The notes beneath the pieces are model-generated. The model saw only the letters and a list, made by a program, of their open reading frames with translations, was not told the origin of the DNA and ran no database searches. From contig NC_057811.1 of NCBI RefSeq assembly GCF_018294505.1, forward strand, positions 28,914,618 through 28,978,617: a stretch of DNA of 64,000 nt, given 5' to 3'. This document shows, one piece after another, positions 33,811 through 46,054 of this stretch; positions within the stretch are counted from its first letter, which is position 1, and each line of letters begins with the position of its first letter. The position numbers and the translations under genes were made by a program. This DNA comes from Triticum aestivum. Taxonomy: Eukaryota; Streptophyta; Magnoliopsida; Poales; Poaceae.

Positions 33811-35385
33811 TTGCCTGTTGAAATCCTAGGGGGTCCTCCTCCACCCAAGGGTGATCCCGTGTTTGAGCTTAAACCATTGCCTGATACTCTTAAATATGCT
33901 TATCTTGATGAAAAGAAGATATATCCTATTATTATTAGTGCTAACCTTTCAGAGCATGAAGAAGAGAAATTATTGAAAACTCTAAAGAAGCACCGTGCTG
34001 CTATTGGATATACTCTTGATGATCTTAAGGGCATTAGTCCCACTCTATGCCAACACAAAATAAATTTGGAGAAAGATGCCAAACCAGTTATTGATCATCA
34101 ACGACGGCTGAATCCTAAGATGAAAGAAGTGGTAAGAAAGGAAATACTAAAGCTCCTTGAGGCAGGTATAATCTATCCCGTTGCTGATAGTCAGTGGGTA
34201 AGTCCTGTCCATTGTGTCCCTAAGAAAGGAGGTATTATTGTCGTTCCTAATGATAAAGATGAATTGATTCCGCAAAGAATTATTACAGGTTATAGGATGG
34301 TAATTGATTTCCGCAAATTAAATAAGGCTACTAAAAAGGATCATTACCCCTTACCTTTTATTGATCAAATGCTAGAAAGATTATCCAAACATACACATTT
34401 TTGCTTTCTAGATGGTTACTCTGGTTTCTCTCAAATACCTGTGTCAGCTAATGATCAAGCAAAGACCACTTTTACTTGCCCTTTTGGTACTTTTGCTTAT
34501 AGACGTATGCCTTTTGGTTTATGTAATGCACCTGCTACATTTCAAAGATGCGTGATGGCTATATTCTCTGACTTTTGTGAAAAGATTTGTGAGGTTTTCA
34601 TGGACGATTTCTCCGTTTATGGATCCTCTTTTGATGATTGCTTGAGCAACCTTGATCGAGTTTTCCAGAGATGTGAAGAAACTAATCTTGTCTTGAATTG
34701 GAAGCAATGCCACTTTATGGTTAATGAAGGCATTGTCTTGGGGCATAAAATTTCTGAAAGAGGTATTGAAGTTGATAAAGCTAAAGTTGATGCTATTGAA
34801 AAGATGTCGTGTCCCAAGGATATCAAAGGTATAAGAAGTTTCCTTAGTCATGCCAGTTTTTATAGGAGGTTCATTAAGGACTTCTCAAAAATTTCTCGGC
34901 CTCTGACTAATCTATTACAAAAAGATATACCTTTCGTTTTTTATGATGATTGTGTAGAAGCATTTGAAATACTTAAGAAAGCATTAATCTCGGCGCCTAT
35001 TGTTCAGCCACCTGATTGGAATTTACCTTTTGAAATTATGTGCGATGCTAGCGATTATGCTGTAGGTGCTGTTCTAGGGCAAAGAGTTGATAAGAAATTA
35101 AATTTTATTCAATATGCTAGTAAAACCCTAGACAATGCCCAGAGAAATTATGCCACTACTGAAAAGGAATTTTTAGCAGTCGTATTTGCTTGTGATAAGT
35201 TCAGACCTTATATTGTTGATTCTAAAGTAAATATTCACACTGATCTACTATTAAATATCTTATGGAAAAGAAAGATGCTAAACCTAGACTTATTAGATGG
35301 GTTCTCTTGCTACAAGAATTTGATTTACATATTATTGATAGAAAGGGAGTTGAGAACCCCGTTGCAGATAACTTGTCTAGGTTAG
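33811..35385 (+). pseudogene. Reverse transcriptase and RNase H of Gypsy D
   Basis: The frame continues from protease, after a stop at 33787. It shows HRAAIGYTLDDLKGISPTLC, EILKLLEAGIIYPVADSQWV, MVIDFRKLNKATKKDHYPLP and the catalytic FMDD at residues 263-266 (34597-34608), a usual variant of Y-x-D-D. A connection region is followed by RNase H starting CDASDYAVGAVLG (about residue 411) with EKEFLAVVFACDK. A one-base loss near 35245, just after NIHTD, shifts the end of RNase H into the frame of the integrase; the last 40 residues of this frame are therefore artefact. Apart from this break the RT looks intact. Confidence 0.88.
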
Positions 35386-36809
35386 AAAATGTTCTTGATT
35401 ACCCACTACCTATTGATGATAGCCTTCCTGATGAACAATTAAATGTCATAAATGCCTCTCGTACTGCTCCATGGTATGCTGATTATGCTAATTACATTGT
35501 TGCTAAATTTATACCACCTAGTTTCACATACCAGCAAAAGAAAAGGTTTTTCTATGATTTAAGACATTACTTTTGGGATGACCCACATCTTTATAAAGAA
35601 GGAGTAGATGGTGTTATTAGACGTTGTGTACCTGAGCATGAACAGGAACAGATCCTACGCAAGTGTCACTCTGAGGCTTATGGAGGACACCACGCTGGAG
35701 ACAGAACTGCACGTAAGGTATTGCAATCCGGTTTGTATTGGCCTACTCTCTTCAAGGATGCCCGTAAGTTTGTCTTGTCTTGTGATGAATGTCAAAGAAT
35801 TGGTAATATTAGTAGACGTCAAGAAATGCCTATGAATTATTCACTTGTTATTGAACCATTTGATGTTTGGTGCTTCGATTATATGGGACCTTTTCCTTCC
35901 TCTAATGGGTATACACATATTCTAGTTGCTGTTGATAACGTTACTAAGTGGGTAGAAGCTATTCCAACTAGTAGTGCTGATCATAACACCTCTATTAAGA
36001 TGCTTAAAGAAGTTATTTTTCCGAGGTTTGGAGTCCCTAGATATTTAATGACTGATGGTGGTTCACATTTTATTCATGGTGCTTTTCGTAAAATGCTTGC
36101 TAAGTATGATGTTAATCATAGAATTGCATCTCCTTATCACCCACAGTCTAGTGGTCAAGTAGAATTGAGTAATAGAGAGCTCAAATTAATTTTACAAAAG
36201 ACTGTTAATAGATCTAGAAAGAATTGGTCCAAGAAACTTGATGATGCATTATGGGCCTATAGAACTGCATATAAAAATCATATGGGAATGTCTCCGTATA
36301 AAATGGTTTATGGAAAAGCATGTCACTTACCTCTACAACTAGAACATAAGGCATACTGGGCCATTAAAGAGCTCAATTATGATTTTAAACTTGCCGGTGA
36401 GAAGAGGCTATTTGACATTAGCTCACTTGATGAATGGAGAACCCAAGCCTATGAGAATGCCAAGTTGTTTAAAGAAAAAGTTAAAAGATGGCATGACAAA
36501 AGGATACAAAAGCTTGAGTTTAATGTAGGTGATTATGTATTGCTATACCACTCTCGTTTAAGATTTTTTGCAGGAAAACTTCTCTCTAAATGGGAAGGTC
36601 CTTACATTATCGAGGAAGTGTATCGTTCCGGTGCCATAAAAATCAACAACTTCGAAGGCACAAATCCAAAGGTGGTGAACGGTCAAAGAATCAAACATTA
36701 TATCTCAGGCAATCCTATAAATGTTGAAACTAATGTTATTGAAACCGTAACACCGGAGAAATACATAAGAGACACTTTCCAGAACGTTTCAGACTCCGAA
36801 AAGGAATAG
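35262..36809 (+). CDS. Integrase of Gypsy D
   Basis: The open frame of 515 residues begins in the RNase H tail ([20 protein letters not shown]). It has a zinc-binding HHCC (His136, His143/144, Cys174, Cys177) and a catalytic core with Asp206 (CFDYMGPF), Asp265 (MTDGGSHF) and Glu301 (GQVELSNRE). Asp265 and Glu301 are 35 residues apart, the classical D,D(35)E spacing. A C-terminal [16 protein letters not shown] / [12 protein letters not shown] module (GPY/F type) follows. It would insert the cDNA. No stop interrupts it, but it depends on upstream frames that are broken, so its first ATG is not a natural start. Confidence 0.9.
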   Translation: MEKKDAKPRLIRWVLLLQEFDLHIIDRKGVENPVADNLSRLENVLDYPLPIDDSLPDEQLNVINASRTAPWYADYANYIVAKFIPPSFTYQQKKRFFYDLRHYFWDDPHLYKEGVDGVIRRCVPEHEQEQILRKCHSEAYGGHHAGDRTARKVLQSGLYWPTLFKDARKFVLSCDECQRIGNISRRQEMPMNYSLVIEPFDVWCFDYMGPFPSSNGYTHILVAVDNVTKWVEAIPTSSADHNTSIKMLKEVIFPRFGVPRYLMTDGGSHFIHGAFRKMLAKYDVNHRIASPYHPQSSGQVELSNRELKLILQKTVNRSRKNWSKKLDDALWAYRTAYKNHMGMSPYKMVYGKACHLPLQLEHKAYWAIKELNYDFKLAGEKRLFDISSLDEWRTQAYENAKLFKEKVKRWHDKRIQKLEFNVGDYVLLYHSRLRFFAGKLLSKWEGPYIIEEVYRSGAIKINNFEGTNPKVVNGQRIKHYISGNPINVETNVIETVTPEKYIRDTFQNVSDSEKE

Positions 36810-37134
36810 GTACGTGGTATGGTAAGTAAACCCACTCCAAAACGGTTCTAATGGCAAATTTTCTCCGTTTTGGAATATTTAAAAAATAGGAAAATAAGAA
36901 GCAGTCCGGGAAGGACACGAGTCCTCCACGAGGGTGGAGGGTGCGCCCTACCCCCCTGGGCGTGCCCCCTGCCTCGTGGGCACCGCGTGCGCTCTGCGGA
37001 CTCCGTTTTCTTGCACGATACTTCTTTCGGTCGGTAAAAATTCATTATATAATCTCCCAAAGGTTTTGACCACCGTATCACGCAAATATCCTCTGTTTTC
37101 GTTTCGAGCTGTTTTCTGACAGATCTAGATCACC

Positions 37135-37656
37135 ATGACATCTCCAAGCGCCCCCAAGGACAAGTTCTTCGAGAAGGTCATCAACCCCTACCTCGCGGAG
37201 GTGCTGCAACACCCTCAAACCATTGAGATGCGTGATGGGTTGCTGCACATCCGCGATGTTGAGGGGCCAAGGAGGACCGGAAGCCTGGAGACAAGGCTCG
37301 AAGCAATGGAGCAACAAGTTTTCAAGTGCCAGGGGACGGTGGAACGTGGACTCAACGCCAACCACATGATGATCGTGGAGTTCACCAACAACCACAAGCT
37401 GGATGCCAATAACATTGGGGAAACCAGCTTCAAGCTTCACGAGAAGATCGAGCATCTCCAAGCCCAAATCTATGACCTGCAAAACCAAAATTGTGAGTAT
37501 GAGTATAGATTCAAGAGGATGAGTTTGGCTGCAGATTTGAGGATCCCGGAGACTCGATCATCCTTCTATGATGGTGAGCCTATGCCTTGGAAGATGGACG
37601 ACAAGCCCACATCATCAACAACTCCACCATCTTCTTCACCAGCAAAGGAGATATAA
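37135..37656 (+). CDS. Third open frame of Gypsy D, coiled-coil protein, env position
   Basis: An intact 173-codon frame follows the integrase by about 325 bp, starting at the first ATG after a GATCTAGATCACC context. The protein starts MTSPSAPKDKFFEKVINPYL, has a helical coiled-coil-like centre (LETRLEAMEQQVF, LHEKIEHLQAQIYDLQNQN) and a Ser/Pro-rich tail. It has no signal peptide or membrane segment, so it is not a typical envelope protein in spite of its position. Athila-like elements often have a third frame here. The function is unknown. It is the least damaged frame of the element together with integrase. Confidence 0.7.
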   Translation: MTSPSAPKDKFFEKVINPYLAEVLQHPQTIEMRDGLLHIRDVEGPRRTGSLETRLEAMEQQVFKCQGTVERGLNANHMMIVEFTNNHKLDANNIGETSFKLHEKIEHLQAQIYDLQNQNCEYEYRFKRMSLAADLRIPETRSSFYDGEPMPWKMDDKPTSSTTPPSSSPAKEI

Positions 37657-39096
37657 TCACATGGGTATGGGCACTCCCCTTGGCAACTGCTAAGCTTGGG
37701 GGAGGTGCCCCGGTATCGTATCACCATCACACTCCTATTTTTACCGTTTTTCTTAGTTCGATCCTTTTAGTAATATCTTGATCTAGTAGAATAAAGTTTT
37801 GGTATGATTTAGTTTTGAGTTTTGCCTTATGATCCTTCTATGTAATCGAGTCCGTGAGCTATATAATAAAGATTAGTGTTGAGTCAAGGGCTTGATTATT
37901 TTGCTATGATCTTGAGTGAATAAAAGAAAAAGAAAGAATAAAAAGAAACAAAGAGATCATATTGATCTTATGGAGAGTAATGACTTCACATATAGAGATT
38001 ATGATGATTAAAAGTTGTTGAGAGTTGACAAACATAGTTTTGGTCATCGTTGCAATTAATAGGAAGTAATAAAGAAAGAGAGGTTTCACATATAAATATA
38101 CTATCTTGGGCATCTTTTATGATTGTGAGCACTCATTAAAATATGACATGCTAAAGAGTTGATGTTGGACAAGGATGACAACGTAATGGGTTATGTTTTC
38201 TTATATCTGAAATAAAGTATATTGTCATGGATCGTCCAACATGTTGAGCTTGCCTTTCCTCCCTCATGCTAGCCAATTCTTTGCACCAAGTAGAAATACT
38301 ACTTGTGCTTCCAAATACCCTTAAAACCAGTTTTCCCATGAGAGCCCACCATATCTACCTATGGATTGAGTAAGATCCTTCAAGTAAGTTGTCATCGGTG
38401 CAAGCAATAAAAATTGCTCTCTAAATATGTAAGATTGATTAGTGTGGAGGAAATAAACTTTATACGATCTTGTGATGTGGAAGAAATAAAAGCGACGAAC
38501 TGCATAATAAAGGTCCATATCACAAGTGGCAATATAAAGTGACGTTTTTTCGCATTAAGATTTCGTGCATCCAACCATGAAAGCGCATGACAACCTCTGC
38601 TTCCCTCTGCGAAGGGCTTATCTTTTACTTTTATCTTCTACCTTATGTAAGAGTCATGGTGATCTTCACCTTTCCTTTTTACATTTTATCCTTTGGCAAG
38701 CACATTGTGTTGGAAAGATCCTGATATATATATCTAATTGGATGTAAGTTAGCATGGACTATTACTGTTGACATTACCCTTGAGGTAAAAGGTTGGGAGG
38801 CAAAACTATAAGCCCCTATCTTTCTCTGTGTCCGATTAAAACTCCGTAACCACAAGTATTGCGTGAGTGTTAGCAATTTTGAAAGACTAAATGATAGTTA
38901 AGTATGTGGACTTGCTGAAAAGCTCTTATATTGACTCTTTCTGATGCTACGATAAATTGCAATTGCCTCAATGACTGAGATTATCGTTTGTTAGTTCTTA
39001 ATGAAGTTTCTGATTCACACTTGACATTGTGGATAGATTGTTACTTTATCATAAGAAATAATATGACAATATCCATATATGTTGCTGTTATAAGAA
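37657..39096 (+). other. 3' non-coding internal region of Gypsy D
   Basis: It begins with GCTAAGCTTGGGGGAGGTGCC shortly after the third frame and holds no long frame. It continues after Helitron H3 at 40833-40950 (CCCTCATGTCCGTATTTTAT... to the polypurine tract CTAAGCTTAGGGGAGT). Confidence 0.6.
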
Positions 39097-40832
39097 CTAG
39101 TCAAGTGGCCCTCGCAAATGCGAGGGCAAGATTTTTACGACATTCTGGATTGCGAAGTATTTTTTTATATTATAAAAATACTGCTATGTACCCCTTCATT
39201 GCATATTTAGTAATATCTATGAGGCAATGTTAAATAGAGAATTCAAAATTGCTAAATTTACGTTTTTATATTTAAAAAATGCTCCTACTTACCCCTTATT
39301 GTGTGACAAATGATATTTATAAACATTATACATATCAAATAAAACATGTAATGTCGCACAACTATATCCATATAGTGATTATTCTGGCTGCTATGGTGCT
39401 ACACAATACCTTGCATATTGTCAATTATATAAATCTACCGGGAAATATATGAAAATTAGTTAATGTTTAATTATAAACTAATTCTCACTATTACATGCAA
39501 TTGCCATCGTTATAAACACCAATGTGTGCTGTAACTACTTTGTATGATTACTGTCATTTGGTTAATTTAGAATTTTATTGGTTCCTAGAATGCAGCCAAA
39601 CAACATTAGAAGCGCACTATTTTTTATATTAGATCACTGGAAGCCTGCGGGAAAAAAGATAAATTATGGAATGGTACAGTGAATTTGGAGCAATCATGGA
39701 CAAATGAAATAGCTGTTTTTAAATATTATGTCAAATTGCTATATTAAATACAGTAATTACCTAGTGGCAATGCAACTTATCATTTGTTGCTTTATGCCTC
39801 AAATTTTGCACCCAAAAAGAGTCAGATAGATGGCCACTAAGTTACACATGTATGTCGTAATTTCTAAGTTCTAAATCTGTTGTACTTCATGACGTCGAAA
39901 TTTATACCCGCACTTTACCTTCATTTTATTTTTAATTAACACTTTCTCTGAAGCTGGTCCCATCTGTTAGGGCATACCTGGCAGACGTCTCGACTGGTTT
40001 TGTTATGCAGCCGATATCTCCTCAGTGTTCACAAACCTGTATTGATTTTTGCTCCGGTTTAGCTCCATTACGTCTGTGTCAGGCAGCTAATGGTTAACCT
40101 GACGGTGCAGCCGGAGTCCAACGTCAACAACCCGTTCAGTGCTTTGCCTGTCCGTGCATATCGACTGGGATTCAGCCAGACGCGCTCCCATCAAGCTAAG
40201 CATACACCGCGGGGCACTTTTTCCTCCCCCATCATCTGCTTCTTTTGCTTCTAGGGGTGGCCATTGGTGTCCACGAATTCTCTTCTTGGCCGCCGTGTTG
40301 TACGTACGTGCATGTTAATACATTAACGGCAAGATCAATATGTACGTGTGTGTTGCTAGGTCGAGCTAGCTTCATGTAGATTGTATCAGCTAGGAACGCC
40401 ATCTCATCAATTACGCTTCATCATCTCACAAAAAGTTGCATCGACGCGGAGCAGGATTCAAGCGAGCCGGCAATGCATGCATGCCGTATATGTGAAGGGC
40501 TACGTCCTTTTTTCTTCCACATAATGCATGCATGGCAGCCTGGCAGGCATGACCACACGACGTACGCGGCCTTCTCCTGCTGCTTCATGTGAGCTTCGTC
40601 CACGAAGGAGAGAAACGGGAAAATGATACAGGATAGAACGAAACGTTTTTTTGGTCTTTTAATTATCAAATAGTAATGGTGGGTAATTATTTGACTTAAA
40701 ATGTTATCTAATGGCTATAAAAGTTTAGTCTATTATATGAATGGTCGGATGTTTCTAATTATTGTGGTAATTTCTTGACTATTTATCTTTTTCTCGTTAG
40801 GCCGTAAATTACTTTTTATAGATAATAGATGA
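39097..40832 (-). mobile_element. Helitron H3, non-autonomous, in Gypsy D
   Basis: The plus strand shows host A, CTAG at 39097-39100, spacer, then CCCTCGC (39109-39115) pairing with GCGAGGG (39120-39126): a Helitron 3' end on the minus strand. The right end reads ...AGATAATAGATGA^T, that is a minus-strand 5' end TCATCTATTATCT. Flanking retrotransposon text joins as AGAA^TCATAATG, an A^T target without duplication. The 1.7 kb carry no Rep/helicase and no recognised gene; 40000-40620 is GC-richer and may be captured DNA. Confidence 0.7.
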
Positions 40833-40950
40833 TCATAATGCCCTCATGTCCGTATTTTATTTTATCGACACCTCTATCTCTAAACATGTGGACATATTTA
40901 TCGTTATCGGCTTCCGCTTGAGGACAAGCAAGGTCTAAGCTTAGGGGAGT

Positions 40951-42472
40951 TGATACGTCCATTTTGCATCATGCTTTTATATCGATATTTATTGCATTAT
41001 AGGCTGTTATTGCACATTATGTCACAATACTTATGCCTATTCTCTCTTATTTTATAAGGTTTACATAAAGATGGAGAATGCCGGCAGCTGGAATTCTGGG
41101 CTGGAAAAGGAGCAAATATTAGAGACCTATTGTGCACAACTCCAAAAGTCCTGAAACTCCACGGAAGTTATTTTTGAAAATAATAAAAAATACTGAGCGA
41201 AGAAAATGCCAGAGGGGGCCCACACCCTGGCCACGAGGGTGGGGGCACGCCCTACGCCCCTGGGCACGCCCCCCTGCCTCGTGGGCCCCCTGGTGGCCCT
41301 CCGGTGCCCATCTTCTGCTATATGAAGTCTTTCGTCCGAGAAAAAATCATAAGCAAGCTTTCGGGACGAGACTCCGCCGCCACGAGGCGGAACCTTGGCG
41401 GAACCAATCTAGGGCTCTGGCGGAGCTGTTCTGCCGGGGACACTTCCCTCCGGGAGGGGGAAATCATCGCCATCGTCATCACCAACGCTCCTCTCATCGG
41501 GAGGGGGCCAATCTCCATCAACATCTTCACCAGCATCATCTCCTCTAAAATCCTAGTTCATCTTTTGTATCCAATCTTTGTCTCATACTCTGGGATTGGT
41601 ACTTGTAGGTTGCTAGTAGTGTTGATTACTCCTTGTAGTTGATGCTAGTTGGTTTATTTAGTGGAAGATCATATGTTCAGATCCATTATGCATATTAATA
41701 CCCCTCTGATTATAAACACGAATATGCTTTGTGAGTAGTTACGTTTGTTCCCGAGGAAATGGGAGAAGTCTTGCTATTAGTAGTCATGTCAATTTGGTAT
41801 TCGTTCGATATTTTGATGAGATGTATGTTGTCTCTCCTCTAGTGGTGTTATGTGAACGTCAACTACATGACACTTCACCATTGTTTGGGCCTAGAGGAAG
41901 GCATTGGGAAGTAATAAGTAGATGATGGGTTGCTATAGTGACAGAAGCTTAAACCCTAGTTTATGCGTTGCTTCGTAAGGGGCTGATTTGGATCCATATG
42001 TTTCATGTTATGGTTAGTTTACCTTAATACTTTTTTTATAGTTGCGGATGCTTGCATTAGGAGTTAATCATAAGTGGGATGCTTGTCCAAGTAAGGACAG
42101 CACCCAAGCACCGGTCCACCCACATATCAAATTATCAAAGTAATGAACGCGAATCATATGAACGTGATGAGAACTAGCTTGACGATAATTCCCATGTGTC
42201 CTCGGGAGCGCTTTTCTCTATATAAGAGTTTGTCCAGACTTGTCCTTTGCTACAAAAAGGACTGGGCCATCTTGCTGCACCTTATTTACTTTTGTTACTT
42301 TTTACCTGTTACAAATTACCTTATCACAAAACTATCTGTTGCCGATAATTTCAGTGCTTGCAGAGAATACCTTATTGAAAACCGCTTGTCATTTCCTTCT
42401 GCTCCTCGTTGGGTTCGACACTCTTACTTATCGAAAAGACTACGGTAGATCCCCTATACTTGTGGGTCATCA
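40951..42472 (+). repeat. 3' LTR of Gypsy D
   Basis: The LTR is 1,522 bp, begins TGATACGTCC directly after the polypurine tract and ends GGGTCATCA before the CTAAG duplication. Confidence 0.92.
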
Positions 42473-42477
42473 CTAAG

Positions 42478-44132
42478 AAACATCCACCTCCGGAGGAGAA
42501 GATAGATCAGGTGAAAGCAAAGCGCACTATCGATGCCCTGAAGAAACCACCACCGTCTCCGCTGGATGACAACCATGTTCGCGCTCTTAAAAAGGCAGCG
42601 CAAGAAGCGCGCCGGTCGGGAACTACTTCAAGTGACAAAAGGTTACAAGAACGAAGAAGTGGAAAAAAAATCCCCAGCTCGGTGAACAGGCGAACCAATC
42701 GTGCCCCCCTCTGAAGGTGTCTAGCGATATCGCCGTTAATGATCCGAGGATGGTGCCCGGTTATACCAATCCTGGTGATTACCTGCCCGACTCTGCACAT
42801 TTTGATAAAATGGAGGTGGACAAACACAAATACCGGTATGGGAGGCCTCTCGTCAAACCTGGTCATATGAAAACGCTAACAACGATGATGCGAAGATTCC
42901 ATAAGTGGTACATGGACACCTGCAAGTCTGGGAAGGATATTTTGACGCTGAGAGTTAAAGAGGAGCACGACCTCGTTGGAATTGATCTGTTGTCTGTTCC
43001 ATTTGAGGAGTTCTTCCAGTTTTTCAATCAAAAGGCCCTCGATAAAATAATCATCACTTGCTACTGTCTGTAAGTACTACTTCTGTAATTAAGTCTCTAT
43101 ATATAGCTCAGCTCTTTCATTGCATGTATATATATTTATCCTCACTATATTATGCAGATTGAAGATCGCCGAATGCAGGAAAAGACAAATCTATGATACT
43201 AGGTTCATTAACACAAATCTCATAGATGACTGGACAGTTAAACATGATGCCAAAGAAGCCGAGGCCAACTTGCTAAAATCGTTGCTTCAAAATCAAAACA
43301 AATATAAAATACTCTTTCCTTACAACTTCAAGTGAGTGTTACTGTCTGGTGCATATTCGGTTTCCCTTAATACTCGAGGTTAATGTAATTGATGAGTTAT
43401 GCATGCGTGCGCAGCTTCCACTTTATTCTCCTAGAGATTGAGCTTGAGCAGGGACTAGTAACTGTCTTAGACTCAAGACGAAAAGATCCCAAGGAGTATG
43501 CGGTCATGACTGAAATGCTCAAGAAGTAAGTTCAATGGATCATTATCGCACCATATCGGCAACTTTGTTCATTTCCTCATATCAAGCAATAATTATTTTC
43601 TTTGTCTCGCAGGGTTTGGAAAGTTTTCACCGCAGAAGCTCCGGGACTGCCGAAGAAGCTGCGATTTACACACCCGAAAGTAAGTACTACTAGCTAGTTC
43701 CACGCATCTCACATTGATTCTAGCTAGTTTCATCAATACCATTTATAATGCTTAATTATCAGTTTGATTGACCTCTATTTCTTGTAAAGTGGTTGTGGCA
43801 GGAAGGCGGGAATAATTTTTGTGGATACTACATTTGCGAGTACATCTACAACGCGACGACCTCTAAGAGGGGCTACTCTAAAGAAGATTTTGAAGTGCGT
43901 AAGCAATAATATTCACAATTTTATTTGAATATACCATCATTTGTGTTGAGTTTCATTCATATATATATATATATATTGACCCCCTTCTTCAAATTAGCTT
44001 TGGGAGCTACGGGAGGACCTCCTACCACAAGATCGCATAAAAGCAATTAAAGTGGAATTGGCGGGATTCTTTCTTGAGCACGTCATAGATAAACACGGAG
44101 AATACCATGTGGAAGTTGACATCATATGCTAG
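42478..44132 (+). pseudogene. CACTA C gene 2, C-terminal part with Ulp1/C48 protease domain
   Basis: The exon continues in the frame left at 30441 (KHPPPEEKIDQVKAKRT). A shift in an A run at 42661-42669 moves it to the frame of DPRMVPGYTNPGDYLPD and HDLVGIDLLSVPFEEFFQFF. Exons by GT/AG borders are 42478-43070, 43158-43331, 43415-43525, 43613-43679, 43802-43894 and 43998-44132. The last four carry a C48 (Ulp1-like) cysteine-protease fold: FHFILLEIE supplies the His, TVLDSRRKDP the Asp and NNFCGYYICEYI the Cys, so the triad is complete. The frame ends EYHVEVDIIC at TAG 44130-44132. Such domains remove SUMO-like tags in hosts; transposon copies may target host regulation, which is inference. Gypsy D inserted upstream would abolish expression of a full protein. 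Confidence 0.85.
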
Positions 44133-44490
44133 GGATTGTAAGAGATCTTATATTGTATATATGTAGCTAGTAGCGTCGGATAGATGTACGAAAACTTGTT
44201 CTTCGACCAATCTCTCGGAGAAAGAGAGGTCGATCACTTCTCTTTGTATATGTTCATGACGATCTTGTGTACTTAATGGTTTCCTTCATTTGCTTACTAG
44301 CTAGCGTGTCGAGTCCTCTATACATATAGTACGTAGCGTCGACCAAGCACGAAGATAAGAGAGGACACTTCTCTCTATTAGCTAACTAACACAATATATG
44401 AAACCCCTAAATTAACCCTACAACCCCCGCCCCCTTTCAAAAAAAACCAAAAACCCCAGCCCCTGTACTGCTGACGCGTGGACGCTTATT

Positions 44491-44695
44491 GGTCCCGGTT
44501 GGTGCTACCAACCGGGACAAAAGGCCCCCCTGCCTGGGCAAGCCGCAGCGGCCACGTGGAGCCGCAACTGTCCTAGTTCGTATAAGAACCGGGACTAATG
44601 GTACCGGGCTTTAGTACCGACCCTTTAGTCCTGGTTCCCGAACCGGGACAAATGGGCCTTATGAACCGGGACAAATGGACCTTTTTCTACTAGTG
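44491..44695. repeat. 3' subterminal repeats and terminus of CACTA C
   Basis: GGTCCCGGTTGGTGC, CAACCGGGAC and GAACCGGGAC copies precede the terminal TTCTACTAGTG. The stretch 44133-44490 before it is non-coding gene 3' flank with TCTCTCGGAGAAAGAGAGGT-like inverted words near 44210 and a C-rich patch near 44420. Confidence 0.85.
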
Positions 44696-44698
44696 CTT

Positions 44699-45799
44699 GC
44701 ATAATGTTAGGGAGCCTTTGTCTTCATTTTTCCATGCACGTCTCATGGATTGATCACCGAGCCTTAGTCATGAACATTGATATAACTTCTCCCGGGCGAC
44801 CAGGTCGAAGATCAAAGGAACAGTGGACGTGTATCTAGTGCTTCACTTGCTGTGATGCAGATACATATGGAGAGATGCGAGTGCCAGAAAGATACAAATA
44901 GTCAGGGTTCATAAATATGTATAGAAAATATTGAATATGCTAATAATATGAGAGTACCAAACTAATTGTAAAATCAAAACAAAATATAAAGCCAATAGGG
45001 CTTATAGTTGTTATACCTCATGACCAATTTGAGGCAGTATTCCAAAACAGGGCATGTCGGGTATCAGCACAATTTTTATTTTTACCAAGGGGGCCTTCCA
45101 ATTAGAAAATTAGCATTAGAGATTCTAGTATGGATATTTACAAATGTTTTTAATTGGATTAAACCTAAACCAGATAGCATGACATGCAGCTACCCACAGA
45201 GCAGGAAACTACAGTAGCTATGCATGAGGATATCTGCCAAAGCTAGCTGGGCCACTAATTTGAAATATGATATTATCTAATCGAGAGCACCAGGGAAACA
45301 ACAGATCAATATGCACGTTATATATGTTCTTTTATCATCTGCATGTTATATATGTTAGTAAAGCATACTACAGATTTCGGAATGGAACATACCTACCAGA
45401 TGAACCGTTTCCCTATGGAATCATACCATTCATATATAATTGTGAGCTTCCAAATTCTGTTAAGATGATGCATTTCTTAAAGCCATAACGTACATGTTAG
45501 CCAGTAGGAATAATTCAATCCCTCTAATAGCAATGGCAAATAGCAATGGCAAATTACCCTGCAATTTTGAAAGTAAAATAGTAGATCCATGGCTGTCTAA
45601 TTCCACATAGACATGATTAAACAAAATCAGGTAGCAATCAATTAGATTTGGACGAACTTGCCGTATGCATTGCATGTATATTCCAGAAAAAATCAGATCC
45701 TTGTATGACCAACTGCTTCACAACCCATGCACCTGGCTTCGACAAAGAAAAAAATAAGATGTCATCCCATGCCATTCTCTCAGTGGCGCATAGATCAGT
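44699..45799. other. Unassigned sequence, possibly the body of Helitron H1
   Basis: AT-rich text without terminal repeats. Minus frame 45638-45880 (QLRELKPLAPAGKTDLC, AWDDILFFSLSKPGAWVV) might be part of a captured exon, but I recognise no family. Confidence 0.35.
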
Positions 45800-46054
45800 C
45801 TTCCCAGCCGGCGCCAGGGGCTTTAATTCTCTCAACTGTAAGTCTGCAACTGCAACAACATTCTTTTTTGTACGGACCACATCGAATAGAAAGATTATGA
45901 GATATGATGAAACAAAACTGAATCAAATAAATTTATATCTGTAGTGTATCAGAGCTAGCTTCGAAATCAGGCTTCACAACAGAAGATAAATAAACAAATC
46001 GATGGTTTAAACATATCACAACAAAATAGAGGAATCCATTATATAGACGAAACC
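45800..46054. repeat. Direct repeat copy 1 (about 255 bp)
   Basis: It begins CTTCCCAGCCGGCGCCAGGG and ends ATATAGACGAAACC. A second copy begins at 46529 and is split by Copia G, resuming at 60845. The spacer of about 470 bp between the copies is not repeated. Confidence 0.8.

Larger units (their letters stand above)
30442..42472 (+). mobile_element. Gypsy LTR retrotransposon D, nearly complete, in an exon of CACTA C
   Basis: LTRs start TGATACGTCCATTTTGC and end GGGTCATCA. CTAAG flanks at 30437-30441 and 42473-42477 are the 5-bp duplication. Inside are a primer site (31973-31990), gag, protease, reverse transcriptase, RNase H, integrase, a third open frame (37135-37656) and a polypurine tract (40937-40950). 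The domain order protease-RT-RNase H-integrase is Gypsy; the extra 3' frame and long spacer suggest the Athila-like lineage common in Triticeae. Helitron H3 is inserted at 39097-40832. Four or five frameshifts and a few stops disable gag-pol. Confidence 0.93.
10949..44695 (+). mobile_element. CACTA transposon C, complete ends, 33.7 kb including nested elements
   Basis: The left end is CACTAGTAGAAAACAGGG; the inverse of the right end is CACTAGTAGAAAAAGG. CTT flanks both sides (10946-10948 and 44696-44698), a 3-bp duplication as expected for CACTA. Both ends carry subterminal GGTCCCGGTT repeats. Between them lie, in order, a small membrane-protein frame, a TNP2 transposase and a second gene ending in a Ulp1 protease domain, all on the plus strand. 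Removing nested Gypsy elements E and D leaves about 13 kb of CACTA sequence. All genes are broken, so the copy could move only with help, if at all. Confidence 0.9.

Noticed and set aside
45008..45488. Short plus frames of 69 and 73 codons
   Set aside because: No domain, AT-rich composition, no splice or start context that stands out; not supported as genes.
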